From Orientallactaga sibirica (taxonomy: Eukaryota > Chordata > Mammalia > Rodentia > Dipodidae), in assembly GCA_036365145.1 (NCBI GenBank), contig JAEOAD010000982.1, positions 4,800,001-4,864,000 on the forward strand: a DNA stretch of 64,000 bases. Reading direction: 5' to 3'. Below are positions 32,450-43,273 of this stretch, piece after piece. Positions within the stretch are counted from its first letter, which is position 1; each line of letters opens with the position of its first letter. Below the pieces are notes generated by a model, which was not told the origin of the DNA, ran no database searches, and saw nothing but the letters and a program-made list of their open reading frames with translations. Position numbers and translations under genes: made by a program.

Positions 32450-33635
32450 ATACAGCTGCATTCCAGAGTTGATTTTCCCAATGGCCTCTGTGATGAGGTT
32501 ATCCCATTTACACAATCATAGGAGGGACATTAAAGCATATCACAGCCTCTAGAGATTAGGATGCCCATGGTGGCCACCATCGCTTTCTGGATAGAAACAT
32601 TTCTGTGTGAGGAGTCATGCATTGTAAATCTTTCCAATAACCTAATTCTGTCTCCATCCCTACTTGAACACTTACAAATTGGTTTGTTGTCAAAATAAAA
32701 TCACAAGTAGAACTAACTCCCTTATATTAAATGTAGAAGTAGAAAGATAGCCAAAGATAGTACACTAATTATATAGAGAAATTTGCAAAATTTAGAATTT
32801 TGTATCTCTTGAACATTTTTAAAAAAATATTTTCATGTAATACATTATAGCCTACATTTATTTGAGGGAAAAATAGTTAGTATACATACTTGAAATAAAG
32901 AAGCCATGCATATCATCATCACTGAGCCGCTGACCATTGTTGGTTTTGTTCTTGCCATTAGGAACAAAATACAAAATTTGTACACAAGTGAAATATAGTA
33001 TTCCCTTATTATAAATATTCTGAAAGTACATTGCATATCTTACACAAGGGGCCTTCTCTGGAATCAGAATAGCAACTTGCTGAAATGCAAATATTTCCAT
33101 GTATTCTATGATCCCATGCTGTTGACATGGTTTGTAAATGTTTGCTCCATCAGGGAAGTGTTGGCTGGCTCTCACAGGCTGGTGTCATGGCACCCTGTGG
33201 CAGGGAGCACTGGGCATCTGTCAATCATATCACAACATCCCAGGTGGGTGGGTGGCTCTACCCTCAATCACACTCATATCTGTGGGCAGAAGTCTCTTTC
33301 TGCTGGTTTTATGGTAAACAGAAAGCCTTTTGTGAGCTGACCTCACAGCTCTCCCTTTGCCAAGCTCATCAGGTGATAACATATCAGATTTCATAAAGAC
33401 CACATTGAATCTGGAAGTGGATTTGTAATCTATGCTCTTGCATCTCTTCACATAACTCTGTGGGAGGTTATGTGTCTCTCTTTATATGGAGGATTAAATC
33501 CAATATCATACTCACTGTGGAGTGAATTTTCCCCAGGATAGTTCAGATGTTCTGTCATGGCAAATCTGCTTCTTTGGGATTTATTTTCCCTACAAAAATT
33601 AGTCAAGGTGTATGAATATGAGGCCTTTAAGATTT
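32450..33635. other. 1.2-kb stretch without recognised features
   Basis: Several short overlapping frames on both strands (32845-33396) but no domain or exon signature. Confidence 0.45.
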
Positions 33636-33639
33636 GCTG

Positions 33640-33870
33640 TAAATCTCTGAGGGTCCTGAATTCTGCTTCCCCTGCCACTGGTGTGGGGCAGCTGGGACCC
33701 TGTGGCCTGGGCAGCATGAGTAGGCCTGGACTCCTGGTTCCCTACCTCCTTGTTTCCTAGCTCCCTGTTCCCCAGCAGCTTGGGTGGGGCAGTTGGGACC
33801 CTGCTCTTATGCAGCAAGAGTAGGTCCCAACTTCCTGTTCCCTGGTGGGATGGGTAGGGAGAGTGATACA
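33640..33870 (+). repeat. Two imperfect ~100-bp repeats at L1 5' end
   Basis: Copy A (about 33680-33781) and copy B (about 33782-33855) share GGTGGGGCAG, TGGGACCCTG, GAGTAGG and CCTG(G)TTCCCT at a period near 102 bases. They lie just upstream of L1 ORF1-like sequence. In rodents L1 5' UTRs may consist of tandem monomers that act as promoters, and these may be two decayed monomers. Confidence 0.6.
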
Positions 33871-34099
33871 CAAGAAAGAAGAAAGCTCAAGAACACTTAG
33901 TTAAAACCTGTGAATACACCACCTTCTCACTCCTACCTTGACTCAACCTGAGCAAGGCAATCGACACACATCCCACAAGAGATACTCATTGCCACAGTCC
34001 TAGGAAAACAAGACAATGACCTCAAGATGGGCAAATCCCAACACAACACAAAGAACACAAGACACCAAGCCAAAATATCCCCACCCAGGCCATCCATCC

Positions 34100-34978
34100 C
34101 CATAATAGAAGCATCCACTAACAACATAGAGAAAACTCCAGCCTTAAAACCCCAAAATGAAGCCATGGAAAGTATATTCAGCTGATTTACAGCCATGAAT
34201 AAAAGGGTGGAAGAATTAGTTGAGAACTGAAATAAACAACTCTCAAAATATTTTAAACAATGGTTGAATGAAAAAAAAAATAAAAAAAATAAAAGAATTC
34301 AAGAAGGAACTCAAAGCATGGTTGAAGGAAAAATAAACAAATTAGCAAAAATAATAACATGTCTCAAAAAATTGAAGACAATCAAAAAGAATGTGATACA
34401 AGGATAAAGGAAATGGAGGAGAAACAACAAATAACTTCTCAGCAAGCAATGGAATAAAGTCAATGAAGACAGAATCAAACACAGAAATGAACTACAACAA
34501 ACACCTAACAAGTCTAATCAAGAAATGAAAGTGGAATTCCACAAATAAATGGAGATGCTGAAAAAAATGTAATAGAAAACAACAATGAAATAACACTTCA
34601 AGACTCACAAGAAAGCCTCACCAACAGACTAGACCATATGGAAGATAAAGTCTCAGAACTTGAGCACAAGACAGGAAAAATGGCCCAGCAGTCCAAAATA
34701 ATGGTAAGTTCCAAAAAGCATGCACACAGAATATGAGAGAAATTTAGGACACCTTAAAGAGACCAAATATTTGGATCATTGGCATACAAGAAGGGGTAGA
34801 AGTACAGACCAAAGGCACAGAGGACATCTTCAAAAATTTATTGAATAAAATTCCCCTCACCTCACAAAAGAGAGCCCCATCAAAGCACAAGGAAGTGCTC
34901 AGAACACCAAACTGATAGGATCAGATATGAAATTCCCCATGTCATATTATAGTTAAAACTCTCAACACTGAAAACAAA
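34100..34978 (+). pseudogene. L1 ORF1-like remnant
   Basis: Highly A-rich DNA with repeated GAA/AAA/CAA codons, for example GGAAATGGAGGAGAAACAAC and GACCATATGGAAGATAAAG, which resembles the coiled coil of L1 ORF1. AGACCAAATATTTGGATCATTGG near 34761 resembles the start of its RNA-binding core. Frames are broken throughout, so no protein is expected. Confidence 0.65.
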
Positions 34979-34994
34979 CAAAAAAGAAGGTTCT

Positions 34995-35220
34995 GGCTGC
35001 AGAGATGGCTTAGTGGTTAAGGCACCTACCTGAGAAGCCTAAGAATGCCAGTTTGATTCTCCAGGTCTCATTTTTAGTCAGACACAAAAGTGAGGCAAGT
35101 GCTCAATGTCACACATGTCCGCAAGGAGGCACAAGCATTTGGAGTTCATTCACAGCAGCTGAGAAGCCTCTGACGTGCCCATTCTCTGCCTCTTCCTCTC
35201 TCTGTGTCTCTCAAATTAAA
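34995..35220 (+). mobile_element. tRNA-headed SINE, long form, nested in L1
   Basis: GCTGCAGAGATGGCTTAGTG head, GTTTGATTCTCCAGGTCTC, CGCAAGGAGGCACAAGC and a CT-rich end. AAAAAAGAAGGTTCT (34980-34994) and AAAAAAGAATGTTCT (35221-35235) form a 15-bp duplication with one mismatch, showing insertion into an existing L1. Confidence 0.92.
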
Positions 35221-35629
35221 AAAAAAGAATGTTCTAAAATCTGCAGGAGAAAAACAGCTTCTAAAATACAAAGGTAACCTCTGATTTTTCAATGGAAACT
35301 CTAAAAGCCAGAAGGGATTGGAATAGAGCATTTCAAATACTAAAAGACTATTTCTGCCAACAATCCATATGATACACAGCAAAATTATCCCTTATAATTA
35401 AAGGTGAAAGAAAAACTTTCCATGATAAAAGCCAGCAATATGATTACATGAGCACTAAGCCAATCCTACAGAAAATATTACATAGAGTAACCCAAACTGA
35501 AGAGACCAACAATCATACCCAAAAGTCTACAAGAAGGGAAAATGACAACCATGAGTAGAACAGGCATGAAAACCTATGAAGTCCAAGAAAACAGCAAACT
35601 CCACAACCTCCAGTTTGCCAGGGATCAAC

Positions 35630-36235
35630 TCTCTCCTCACAGTTATAACTCTAAACATCAATGGTCTCAATGCCCCAATCAAATAATACAAGCTTAAAAT
35701 CTGCATCAGGGAAATGGACCCACTCATTTTCTGTTTATAGGAAATCCACCTTGCCAATGAAGATAGACACCACTTTAGAAAGGATGGAAAAAGATATGCC
35801 AAGCTAATTGAAATAAGCAACAAGCAGGGATGGGTATACTGATACCAGAAAAAATGGCCTTCAAACCAAAAGTAATCAAAAGAGATAAGGAAGGCTTCTT
35901 CATACTTCATCAAAGGAACAATACAATAAGAGGACATTACAATTATAAACTTATATGCACCGAACACAGGAGCACAAAATTTTATAAAGCAAAATCTGTT
36001 GGACAATAAAGCAGAAGTAATTCCCAACACAGTTATAGTAGGAGATTTCAATACTCTGCTATCATCATTACACAGATCATCTAAGTGGAAAATTAACCAT
36101 GAAATAAGGGAGTTCAACAATCCCATAGATCAACTGGACTTTACAGACATCTACAGAATATTTCACCCTACCTCCACAGAATACACATTTTTCTCCATGA
36201 CCCAATGTGTTGACAAATTCATGAAGTTCTTATAG
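35630..36235 (+). pseudogene. L1 ORF2 endonuclease-domain remnant
   Basis: Conceptual reading gives VITLNINGLNAPIK near 35643-35685 followed by a stop, then INLYAPNTGAQNF near 35945 and VIVGDFNTLLSS near 36023-36060. These are landmarks of the APE-type L1 endonuclease, which nicks target DNA. The frame 35999-36235 stays open for 78 codons through the late part of the domain, ending with an EYTFFS-like segment. Stops upstream make it a pseudogene. Confidence 0.85.
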
Positions 36236-36240
36236 ATACA

Positions 36241-36808
36241 GAACAAAAGAAACTTATAACAGGACACCTTTTTCAAATATATTGGAAATGTCAGGTAGAC
36301 AGATTTCTACAAAGTGGGGAAATCTCTGCTGTAGTCCTGAGATGCTTATGTGATGACATTTGAAGATTTCAGGTGGGTAGAAGCTGGAAACTAGAGCTGT
36401 TTGTACCTTCCCAAAGGATTTACAGAATAGTTACAGATGTTAGGTCACTAATGAATGGCCATTATAGGGGCTAAGATAGCTCAAGATAATCTGGCTACAT
36501 CAATCATTCCAAGCTTTTCTCCATAATCATTGAGATCTAGTCAACCTGCCTTGCAGAATATTCATTGTCGGTGTGGCTGCTTTCCAGAAACTTTATTATT
36601 TTTTCTAAATTTTACTGATTGGATGGTGTTAAATGAATTGGTTTTATTTCTTAAAGCATTTTTAAGAAATTGAGGGCATAACAATTAAGTAGAACATAAT
36701 AGACATTGTACCACTTTCTTTGTCGCTTTCCTTTCTATTACTCATGTCTTAAACTAATAAGACCCATTTGTTACAAGTGATGTATCCCTATTATTGTTTT
36801 TACTTTTC
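36241..36808. other. Unassigned sequence after L1 break
   Basis: No L1 homology that I can follow past about 36240, and no other feature. Confidence 0.4.
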
Positions 36809-36811
36809 CAT

Positions 36812-37037
36812 GTCTTTTAAAAAATATTTATTTATTTATTTGAGAGAGAAAGAGAGACAGAGAGACAGAGAGAGAGAGAGAGAATGGGTGTGCCAGGGCC
36901 TCCAGCTATTGCAAACCAACTCCAGGTGCATGGGCTGCCTCATGCATCTGGTTTGTGTGGGTCCTGGGGAATTGAACCTGGGTCCTTTGGCTTTGCAGGC
37001 AAGTGCCTTAACAGCTAAGCCATCTCTCCAGCCCCAT
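36812..37037 (-). mobile_element. tRNA-headed SINE, short form
   Basis: ATTTATTTATTTATTTGAGAG, a GA-rich tract, CAGGGCCTCCAGCTATTGC, GGGGAATTGAACCTGGGTCC and CTAAGCCATCTCTCCAGCCCC. Low divergence. Confidence 0.92.
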
Positions 37038-37039
37038 TT

Positions 37040-37750
37040 CTTCTTTTTTTTCTTAAGTAGTAACTTTGTATGGAGAAATCATGTGTTTTTACTAACTGTA
37101 TAGTCCAATTTTCATTAATATTTGCTTTCTGTTCAATGCACTTTGCCAAGTGTATAAAAACAAAATATCATACAGAATACTTTCTTTTCCCTAAAAATAC
37201 ACGTCCATTCTTTCTCATAAGTGACAACTATTGGAGACCACTGATTTTTATATGACCATATGATTTTATCACTACAATCTTAAGCTTTTTAAGGTCACAT
37301 ATTTTACTACTGAATACCTTCTTTTATCAAAACTATATTTTCCTCTGGCACTGGTCAGCACAGAGATATTGTAATCATCATTTTAGGATTAAATCGTGGG
37401 TTTGGTTTTTGTATGTAATATAGCTTTCAAAAAAGTCCACTTTCATGTTTCATGTTTTTCCCAATGGACTTAATGTTTTTCTAATAATAGCAAATATATT
37501 AAATGTATCTAGACCAAAAGGAAAAAGAAACTAATAAGGAGTAGATTAAACAACATGTAGGATTATTTATGATTCAAATTTAAGAAAATGTATTCAGAGG
37601 TAAAGTGTGGTTTAAAGTTGTCTGTTTGAACTCTGATTGGATGCCTTTGAGTTTAACAAAATATGTAGTCCAACATCACCTAAATTGAAGAATATAAAAG
37701 TTAAATTCAGCCACTTATGAATGAATGATGCATGGCTCAAAGTTGCATAA
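37040..37750. other. Intergenic stretch, nothing recognised
   Basis: AT-rich, with no element identified. Confidence 0.45.
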
Positions 37751-37754
37751 TCAT

Positions 37755-37905
37755 TTTTGTTTGTATGTTGTATGTACATGTGTGTATGCATATTTGTTTA
37801 TGAGTGCATATGTATGTGCAAGTACTAGTGTCAGTCTGCATGTGCATGTGGAGGCCAGAGGTCAATATCAGGTGTCTTTCTCAATCACTCTCCATGTTAT
37901 TTCCT
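37755..37905 (-). mobile_element. B4 3' fragment
   Basis: GTATGTACATGTGTGTATGC, ATGTGGAGGCCAGAGGTCAATATCAGGTG (about 37847-37875) and CTTTCTCAATCACTCTCCATG are the inverted B4 tail. The rest of the element is missing. Confidence 0.7.
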
Positions 37906-37914
37906 AAAAAGAAA

Positions 37915-38055
37915 AAAGCCTGACAGCCTTGGTTTGATTCCCCAGTACCCTTGTAAAGCCAGATGCACAAAGTGGTGCAGGCATCTGGTATTCATTAGCA
38001 GTGGCAAGAGGCCTTCAAGGGCCTATTCTTTCCCTTTCAAATAAATAAAATGTAA
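37915..38055 (+). mobile_element. tRNA-headed SINE, 5'-truncated
   Basis: Begins in the box B area (TTGGTTTGATTCCCCAGTACC), then GCCAGATGCACAAAGTGG, AGCAGTGGCAAGAGGCC and an AAATAAATAAAATG tail. The head is absent. Confidence 0.8.
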
Positions 38056-38154
38056 AATTCATATGGAAAAATGTCCATATCTGTTTAAGGTGGAAGTGAC
38101 CTGGTTAAATTTCTGTTCTGTTTTTCTGTAACTTTCTGTAGTCAAAACATTTTT

Positions 38155-38300
38155 TATTGTGTTTGTTGTTTTCAAGGAAGGATATCATATAGCCCAAGCT
38201 GTACTCAAACTGTCTCAGTAACCAAGGGTGACCTCATCTTCCAGCCTCTACTTTGAATTATTGGGAGTTATAGGTGTGTACTACCACACCTAGCGTCAAA
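38155..38300 (-). mobile_element. Very old B1-like SINE
   Basis: The inverted order is still visible: AGCCCAAGCTGTACTCAAAC, TCCAGCCTCTACTTTGAATTATTGG, then TAGGTGTGTACTACCACACC. Divergence is high, pointing to an early 7SL-derived copy. Confidence 0.65.
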
Positions 38301-38398
38301 GTACATCTTCATAATTTAATTTATATAATTTATATTTATCTATAATTTATAGATTTCAAACTATAAATGATAAAAGTTGGAAGTTGCTAACTCTTCTG

Positions 38399-38758
38399 AA
38401 AAAGCATTTCTATGGATGAGTCAGAGAAATGTTATGAAAAGGAAGAAGGAAGTGGAATCATGTGGATATAACTGGTTTGTGTGTATGTGATGATGACACA
38501 ATTCACATGAAAGAGGGGTTTGTTGTGGAAATTTTATGTAAGTGAAAAGAAACAGAACGAGAGATATAGGAGAGGGAGAGAGAGGGAGAAAGAGTGAAAG
38601 GATGGTTACCCTGATGCTGTCTCCAATACATCTTATTCAAGGCTAAATCCCTGTTCCCATTCTTTCTTCTCTGTCTCCTTCTGTTTCAATTGCCTTAAGA
38701 CATGGAGACTAAAATAAACATAAGTTTTGGTGACCACTGCAAAAAAAAAAAAGCATTT
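38399..38758 (+). pseudogene. Probable processed retrocopy of unknown transcript
   Basis: AAAAAGCATTT appears at 38399-38409 and again after the A-run at 38748-38758. The insert of about 335 bases ends with AAAATAAACATAAG, CACTGC and 11-13 A, as a polyadenylated cDNA would. No SINE or LTR landmark is visible in it, and a purine-rich patch lies at 38566-38600. I did not recognise the parent, and no long frame is present, so it may derive from a 3' UTR or a non-coding RNA. A decayed LTR is the alternative. Confidence 0.5.
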
Positions 38759-38760
38759 TA

Positions 38761-40190
38761 AAAGACTGCAACAATCTCAAGGATCAAACAGGAGGAAATA
38801 AATGGATTGAGCAAACTTGAAAAGCCCCAGGGATATCAGCTTGAGAAACTGTAGAGATTTTTCAAGGTGCTGCTCACTTAAGAACCATCAGGAAACCAGT
38901 TTCCATCATGGAAAATAGAGAAAAACACTTGCTCAAATTCTGTGGCTAGATTGCAGTTCCAGCGATAACTGCTGAATTCCAGCTCCCTGCATTGCATTTC
39001 TTTTTCTTTTTCTGGTTCTCATTTGAGGATCTTTAAGTCATGGAACCCACATGTGTGTTTCTTTCCCCGATACTCAGGTGGTGGTTTTGTTCTGCTTGGT
39101 TGGAGTCAAGGCCTTGGCTAATGCCTCTTCTCTTTGCAGGCTCCCACCCCCCCCCCCCCCCCCGCGGCCCCACTCCTCAGCCACAGAAGCATTGTCTCCA
39201 CTCCAGTCCCATTAATCAGCCTTTTGCCAGCTCTTCACAGCTTGGGAAGAATTTTTACTGAAAACATTCAAAACCAGCATTTCACGGAATTCAACTGTGG
39301 TTAACAATGGGAAGCCTTGTTGGTGGGGCCCACATTCAGAGTTAATGGGCTTGAAGAAGCATTGGGGGAGCTATTGGAAAGGCCTGGGAGTTTGATCTCT
39401 TTGCACTCCCTCCATCTCTGTTATCAGCAGTCCAGGGTAGAATTAGGAGACCCAGGGCTGCCTCCTTGTGCCTGACATGTGGAAAAAAATAAATGTATCT
39501 CCATGCAGGCTATTCTAAACACCACCTTATAAAAATATGGGTTTTCCATGAAAGAAAATCATAGATTGTGCTACCACTGCCCTCAAACCGGGTCATATTG
39601 GCCCCATTTTCTCTCTTTTGACAGAACAAAGCACCGTGGTAAATTTATTAAGTCTGAATTACTTACAATTTATGTGCTCTTTGCAAATGAAGAGTATATG
39701 ATGAAGATGGTGGTGGCAGTATACAATAGTTTTCAAGGCTGAAGAGGAAGCAGAAAAGGAGCAGTTCCCAGGACCACGAGTACTTCAGAGATAATTGTAC
39801 AGAAACAATCAATAACCCCATTTTGTCTTCGCATTTTAGAAATTATTTTTGTTGTGTTTGATAGTTACACTCAACACATTGGAAAATACTGTCATTGTTA
39901 ACAGAAAAATTAGAGCTCTCATCATAAATGCAATAAAGGATGATTTATTTTGGAGCCAAAAATGTGTGCTGATTCTAGAGTACAATCTATTTCCCCATTC
40001 CTGTTTCATTAGAATGCGTTTTAAAGTTCCCAGCAATGGAATAGTAACAGAGCCCTGCCACCCCATACTACATGGGGACAAACTCTCAGAATTTTCTAGC
40101 TTTTTCTTACCTTGCTGGGTAATGTACTGCTGATTAATAGATGGCTGATATTGCATGATGACAGTTAGTGACCTTTACAAAACTGTAATG
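38761..40190. other. 1.4-kb stretch without recognised elements; poly-C inside
   Basis: Contains a C-run at about 39147-39163 interrupted only by its end (CCCGCGGCCCC), the one notably GC-rich spot in the area. It is too short to call a CpG island. No exon could be supported. Confidence 0.5.
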
Positions 40191-40194
40191 AAAT

Positions 40195-40490
40195 CCAGAG
40201 ATTATTAACTCCCTATAAAGAGAACAGGATTGGCTCACAGGCTTGAAGTTTCAAGTCAAAGATTAAGTGGATTTATTGCTTTGGCCTCTGGTGTGGGTGC
40301 CAGATGACAATGGTGGTAAGTGTACACTGAGGAAAATTGCTCCTCTCAAGGTCGAAAAGGAAAAAGAAAGTTTTTCACAACTGCTTAAGGGCCTCCCATA
40401 AGGCTCTTCTGCCTATAGTGTCACAGGACCTGTCTATGGCTCCCATCCATATAGCTTTTGTGGGACATTTATCCAGACTGTAACAATGAA
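40195..40490 (-). mobile_element. MaLR-like LTR, degraded
   Basis: AGGATTGGCTCACAGGCTTG, GGCTCTTCTGCCTATAGTG and TTTGTGGGACATTTATCCAGAC fit an inverted MaLR LTR of high divergence. Confidence 0.5.
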
Positions 40491-40654
40491 AAGGTTATGA
40501 TAAGAGCAGAAAATAAATTTGTGTTGCATTAAGCCTCTGATATATAGAGGCTCATATGTAACTATGTAATATGGTATTTTATCTGACTGTTCCTATAAAT
40601 TATATATTTGATGGATTCTTCCTTGTAGATGTTTTCTCCTGTTTGTTGTGTTGT

Positions 40655-40738
40655 TTCATTTTTTTAAGTGCTGGAAATTGAACCCAGGATTTTGCACATA
40701 GTAGGCACGTGCTCTAACACTGAGCTGTCTCCAGCCTT
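40655..40738 (-). mobile_element. ID-type SINE
   Basis: GTGCTGGAAATTGAACCCAG, GCACGTGCTCTAACACTGAGC and TGTCTCCAGCC are the inverted tRNA-Ala-derived ID unit: box B on the left, box A on the right. The T-run on the left is its A-tail. Confidence 0.8.
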
Positions 40739-40795
40739 CTCCTCCTCCTCCTCCTCCTCCTCCTCCTTCTTCTTCTTCTTCTTTTTTTTTTTTTG
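40739..40795. repeat. (CTC)n-(CTT)n-T microsatellite
   Basis: About eight CTC units, then CTT units, then a T-run, directly abutting the ID head. Confidence 0.95.
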
Positions 40796-40799
40796 ATAA

Positions 40800-41430
40800 T
40801 CAATTATGAGTAACTTGAAGATAAATTTTGGAGGCCCAAGAACTGGAGATGTTGTTTTCTGCTTTTCAATAAATAAGAATTAGTCAGTAAAGCTAAGGAG
40901 ATAAATAAAGGTAATTAAATGTACAACACACAGATATTTAGATCATCATGCATGCATGAATGAGATGTATGTCTACCAAAGTAGAAATAGGAGTATTTCC
41001 TTATTTCCTCATTTTATTTAAACACATATAGTTGGGGCAAAAAGGATGAAGTGAATAGTAATTTATTTGCTTTCTCATTTATTTGTTTTCCCTTCTTCTG
41101 AGTTTTCCACTCTCTTTACTTCTAGCCTAATAAAGCTTAGATTGAATTTAACCAAATTTGAGAACGAGTTTCTATGTCTTTGCAAAAACTATTTGAACTG
41201 AAATTGATTTTCACCAAAGAAATAAGTGCCAAATTGAAAGTATATTGCCCTGTACAGTGAAACATGGTCTGTGGGCATAACGTTCAATACAAGCCATGTG
41301 ACCTAGGCGTTTGTGGCCAGTATGAGTAAAGCAGGCTAGCCTAGACAGAAAGCATGGAAATGTGTCCTATCTAGTTTAACCTTTCTAAGACTTGTACTCT
41401 AACAACATCTCTCATGAGACTCATACTTGG
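40800..41430. other. Intergenic stretch, nothing recognised
   Basis: No identifiable feature. Confidence 0.45.
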
Positions 41431-41434
41431 GACT

Positions 41435-41740
41435 AGTAAACCCATGATTTTATGGGTGTGCACATGCCACAGCAATTTGGTGGAGGTTAGAGGACAACTT
41501 TGGTGTGTTGGTCCTCACCTTCCACGTTGTTTGACACAGAGTCTCTCTTGTTTTCCTCCTAAACAGGCAAGACTAGCTAGACCAAAGGCTCCAGGGATCT
41601 CCTGACTCCACCTCCTGTTGACGTAGGAACATTCAGATTACTTGCATCTGGATTTGTGTACATGCTAGGATAAAAACTTTTTTCAGCAGGATTACAGTGC
41701 AAACACCTTTAACTACAAAGCCATCTCCTCAGCCCCTTAA
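41435..41740 (-). mobile_element. B4-like SINE
   Basis: Inverted B4: GTGGAGGTTAGAGGACAAC, TTGTTTGACACAGAGTCTCTC, CAAGACTAGCTAGACCAAAGG and a closing ACTACAAAGCCATCTCCTCAGCCCC. Confidence 0.75.
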
Positions 41741-41902
41741 TTGCTTTTTCCAAGACAATATGCAAAAGGAATTTCTGATGAGAAGAAAGCCCAACTCCAC
41801 GAAATAGAAAGACTAGTGCAATTAACTTTTCTTTTTTCTATCCATTACAATGACAGAGGTTACTTGGGAATGACTTAAATGTCACTAACTTTAGTGAGTT
41901 TT

Positions 41903-41931
41903 TTTTAAAGATTTTATTTTTATTTATTAGT

Positions 41932-41976
<45 letters not shown>

Positions 41977-42123
41977 GGTGCACCAGGGCCTCTAGCCACT
42001 GCAAATGAATTCTAGACGCATGCACCACTATGTGCATCTGTCTAACGTGGGACCTGGAGAATCGAACTGGGATCCTTAGGCTTCACAGACATGTACCTTA
42101 ACCGCTAAGCCATCCCTCCAGCC
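41903..42123 (-). mobile_element. tRNA-headed SINE, short form, 14-bp TSD
   Basis: CTTTAGTGAGTTTT flanks it at 41889-41902 and 42124-42137. It contains an uninterrupted GA run (41935-41973), GCACCAGGGCCTCTAGCCAC and CTAAGCCATCCCTCCAGCC. Confidence 0.93.
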
Positions 42124-42137
42124 CTTTAGTGAGTTTT

Positions 42138-42560
42138 GATATATTCAATACACTGTATCTGTTTGCAAGAATAACTGAACATCAGATACGTGGGTAATTG
42201 GTAAATATTAACCATTTTCCATCAACTCTACTGGGTGGAAATGATTAGACCAACTTTTGGGTTGGAACAGAGTGTCATTAGATTCAATCAATATGTTTAA
42301 TTTGCATGGCTAAAAACTCATGCATACTTTCCATATAACTAGAGCAGTTAAAATTAAAAAAATAAATAAAAAGCAAGCACATTCACCAAACTCTACAGAA
42401 CAACAAATCACAATGGACAAAATGACATGGTTTAACTATCTTAGAACAGAAGATGTAATCAGGAACTCTGCCAGTGTGGAAGACACTGATGTAGAATTAA
42501 ATCAAATAATAAATTGTATGCCAAAAAGACATAGAAAGCACACTGCACACTAATCCTATA
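42138..42560. other. Intergenic stretch, nothing recognised
   Basis: A 77-codon frame (42320-42553) is lysine- and asparagine-rich and looks like AT-rich non-coding DNA. Confidence 0.45.
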
Positions 42561-42565
42561 TTTGT

Positions 42566-42725
42566 TTTTTTCTTTTGGGGGGGGGGTATCGAGGTAAGGT
42601 CTCACTCTATCCCAGGCTGACCTGGAATTCCCTCTGTATTCTCAGGGTGGCCTTGAACTCATGGCAATCCTCTGACCTCTGCCTCCCAAGTGCTGGGATT
42701 AAAGGCATGCACCACCACGCCCAAC
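42566..42725 (-). mobile_element. B1 SINE, first of an adjacent pair
   Basis: G-run then TATCGAGGTAAGGTCTCAC, CAGGCTGACCTGGAATTCC, CTGCCTCCCAAGTGCTGGGA and CACCACGCCCAAC: an inverted full B1. TAATCCTATATTT before the pair and TGATCCTAGATTT after it may be a decayed duplication for the outer insertion. Confidence 0.92.
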
Positions 42726-42876
42726 TTTTTTTTTTTTTCGAGGTAGGGTCTCACTCTAGCCCAGGATGACCTAGAATTCACTATGGTAGTCTCAGTGTGG
42801 CCTTGAACTCATGGCAATTCTACTATGTCTGCTTTTTAAATGCTGGGATTAAAGGCAAGCACCACCATACCTGGCT
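42726..42876 (-). mobile_element. B1 SINE, second of an adjacent pair
   Basis: T-run then TCGAGGTAGGGTCTCACTC, CAGTGTGGCCTTGAACTC and CACCACCATACCTGGC. It is more diverged than its neighbour, so the left copy probably inserted at or near its A-tail. Confidence 0.9.
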
Positions 42877-42946
42877 CTGATCCTAGATTTTTGATTGAAA
42901 ACTAAGGCAAATATATATAGTGAAAATTGTTATTAAAGGACATTAA

Positions 42947-43172
42947 GGGCTGGAGAGATTGCTTAGTGGTTAAGGTGCTTGCCTGCAAAGCCTAAGGACC
43001 CATGTTTGATCTCTCTCCAGATCCCATGTAAGCCAGATGCACAAAAGTGATGCAAGCACGAGGTTGCACATGCACACTAGGTGGCGCAAGCATTGCAGTG
43101 GCTGACGTCCTGGTGTGCCAATTCTCTCTCTCTCTCTTACATATACTCTCTAAAAAAGAAGAGATGAAGAAA
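42947..43172 (+). mobile_element. tRNA-headed SINE, intermediate form
   Basis: GGGCTGGAGAGATTGCTTAG head and GCCAGATGCACAAAAGTG, followed by an extra segment GCAAGCACGAGGTTGCACATG and AGGTGGCGCAAGC, then a CT run. The extra segment is absent from the short form and is shared with 46377-46622. Confidence 0.88.
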
Positions 43173-43273
43173 TTAAATAAATGCCAAAAGAAATGAATCA
43201 TAGTAAATCTGTACAATGAAATACTTTGTTAATAGGTTTAACTTGTCATGTGAAAGTGTTTGACACAAAAAGA

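Larger units (their letters stand above)
33871..36240 (+). mobile_element. Old L1, 5' part, with nested SINE
   Basis: Plus-strand L1 with an A-rich ORF1-like region (34100-34990), an inter-domain block containing GCCAGAAGGGATTGG, then an ORF2 start. It ends near 36240 inside ORF2, so reverse transcriptase and 3' UTR are absent. The many stops and frameshifts indicate age. L1 insertions usually lose 5' sequence, so a copy that keeps the 5' end and lacks the 3' end was probably cut by later deletion or rearrangement. Confidence 0.82.

Noticed and set aside
35527..36126. 199-codon open frame on the minus strand, the longest in the window
   Set aside because: It lies entirely antisense to the L1 endonuclease region. 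Its hydrophobic composition is what antisense of A-rich L1 coding DNA gives.
39147..39175. C-run with CGCGG considered as a CpG island or promoter
   Set aside because: GC enrichment covers only about 30 bases, with no further CpG density or adjacent exon.
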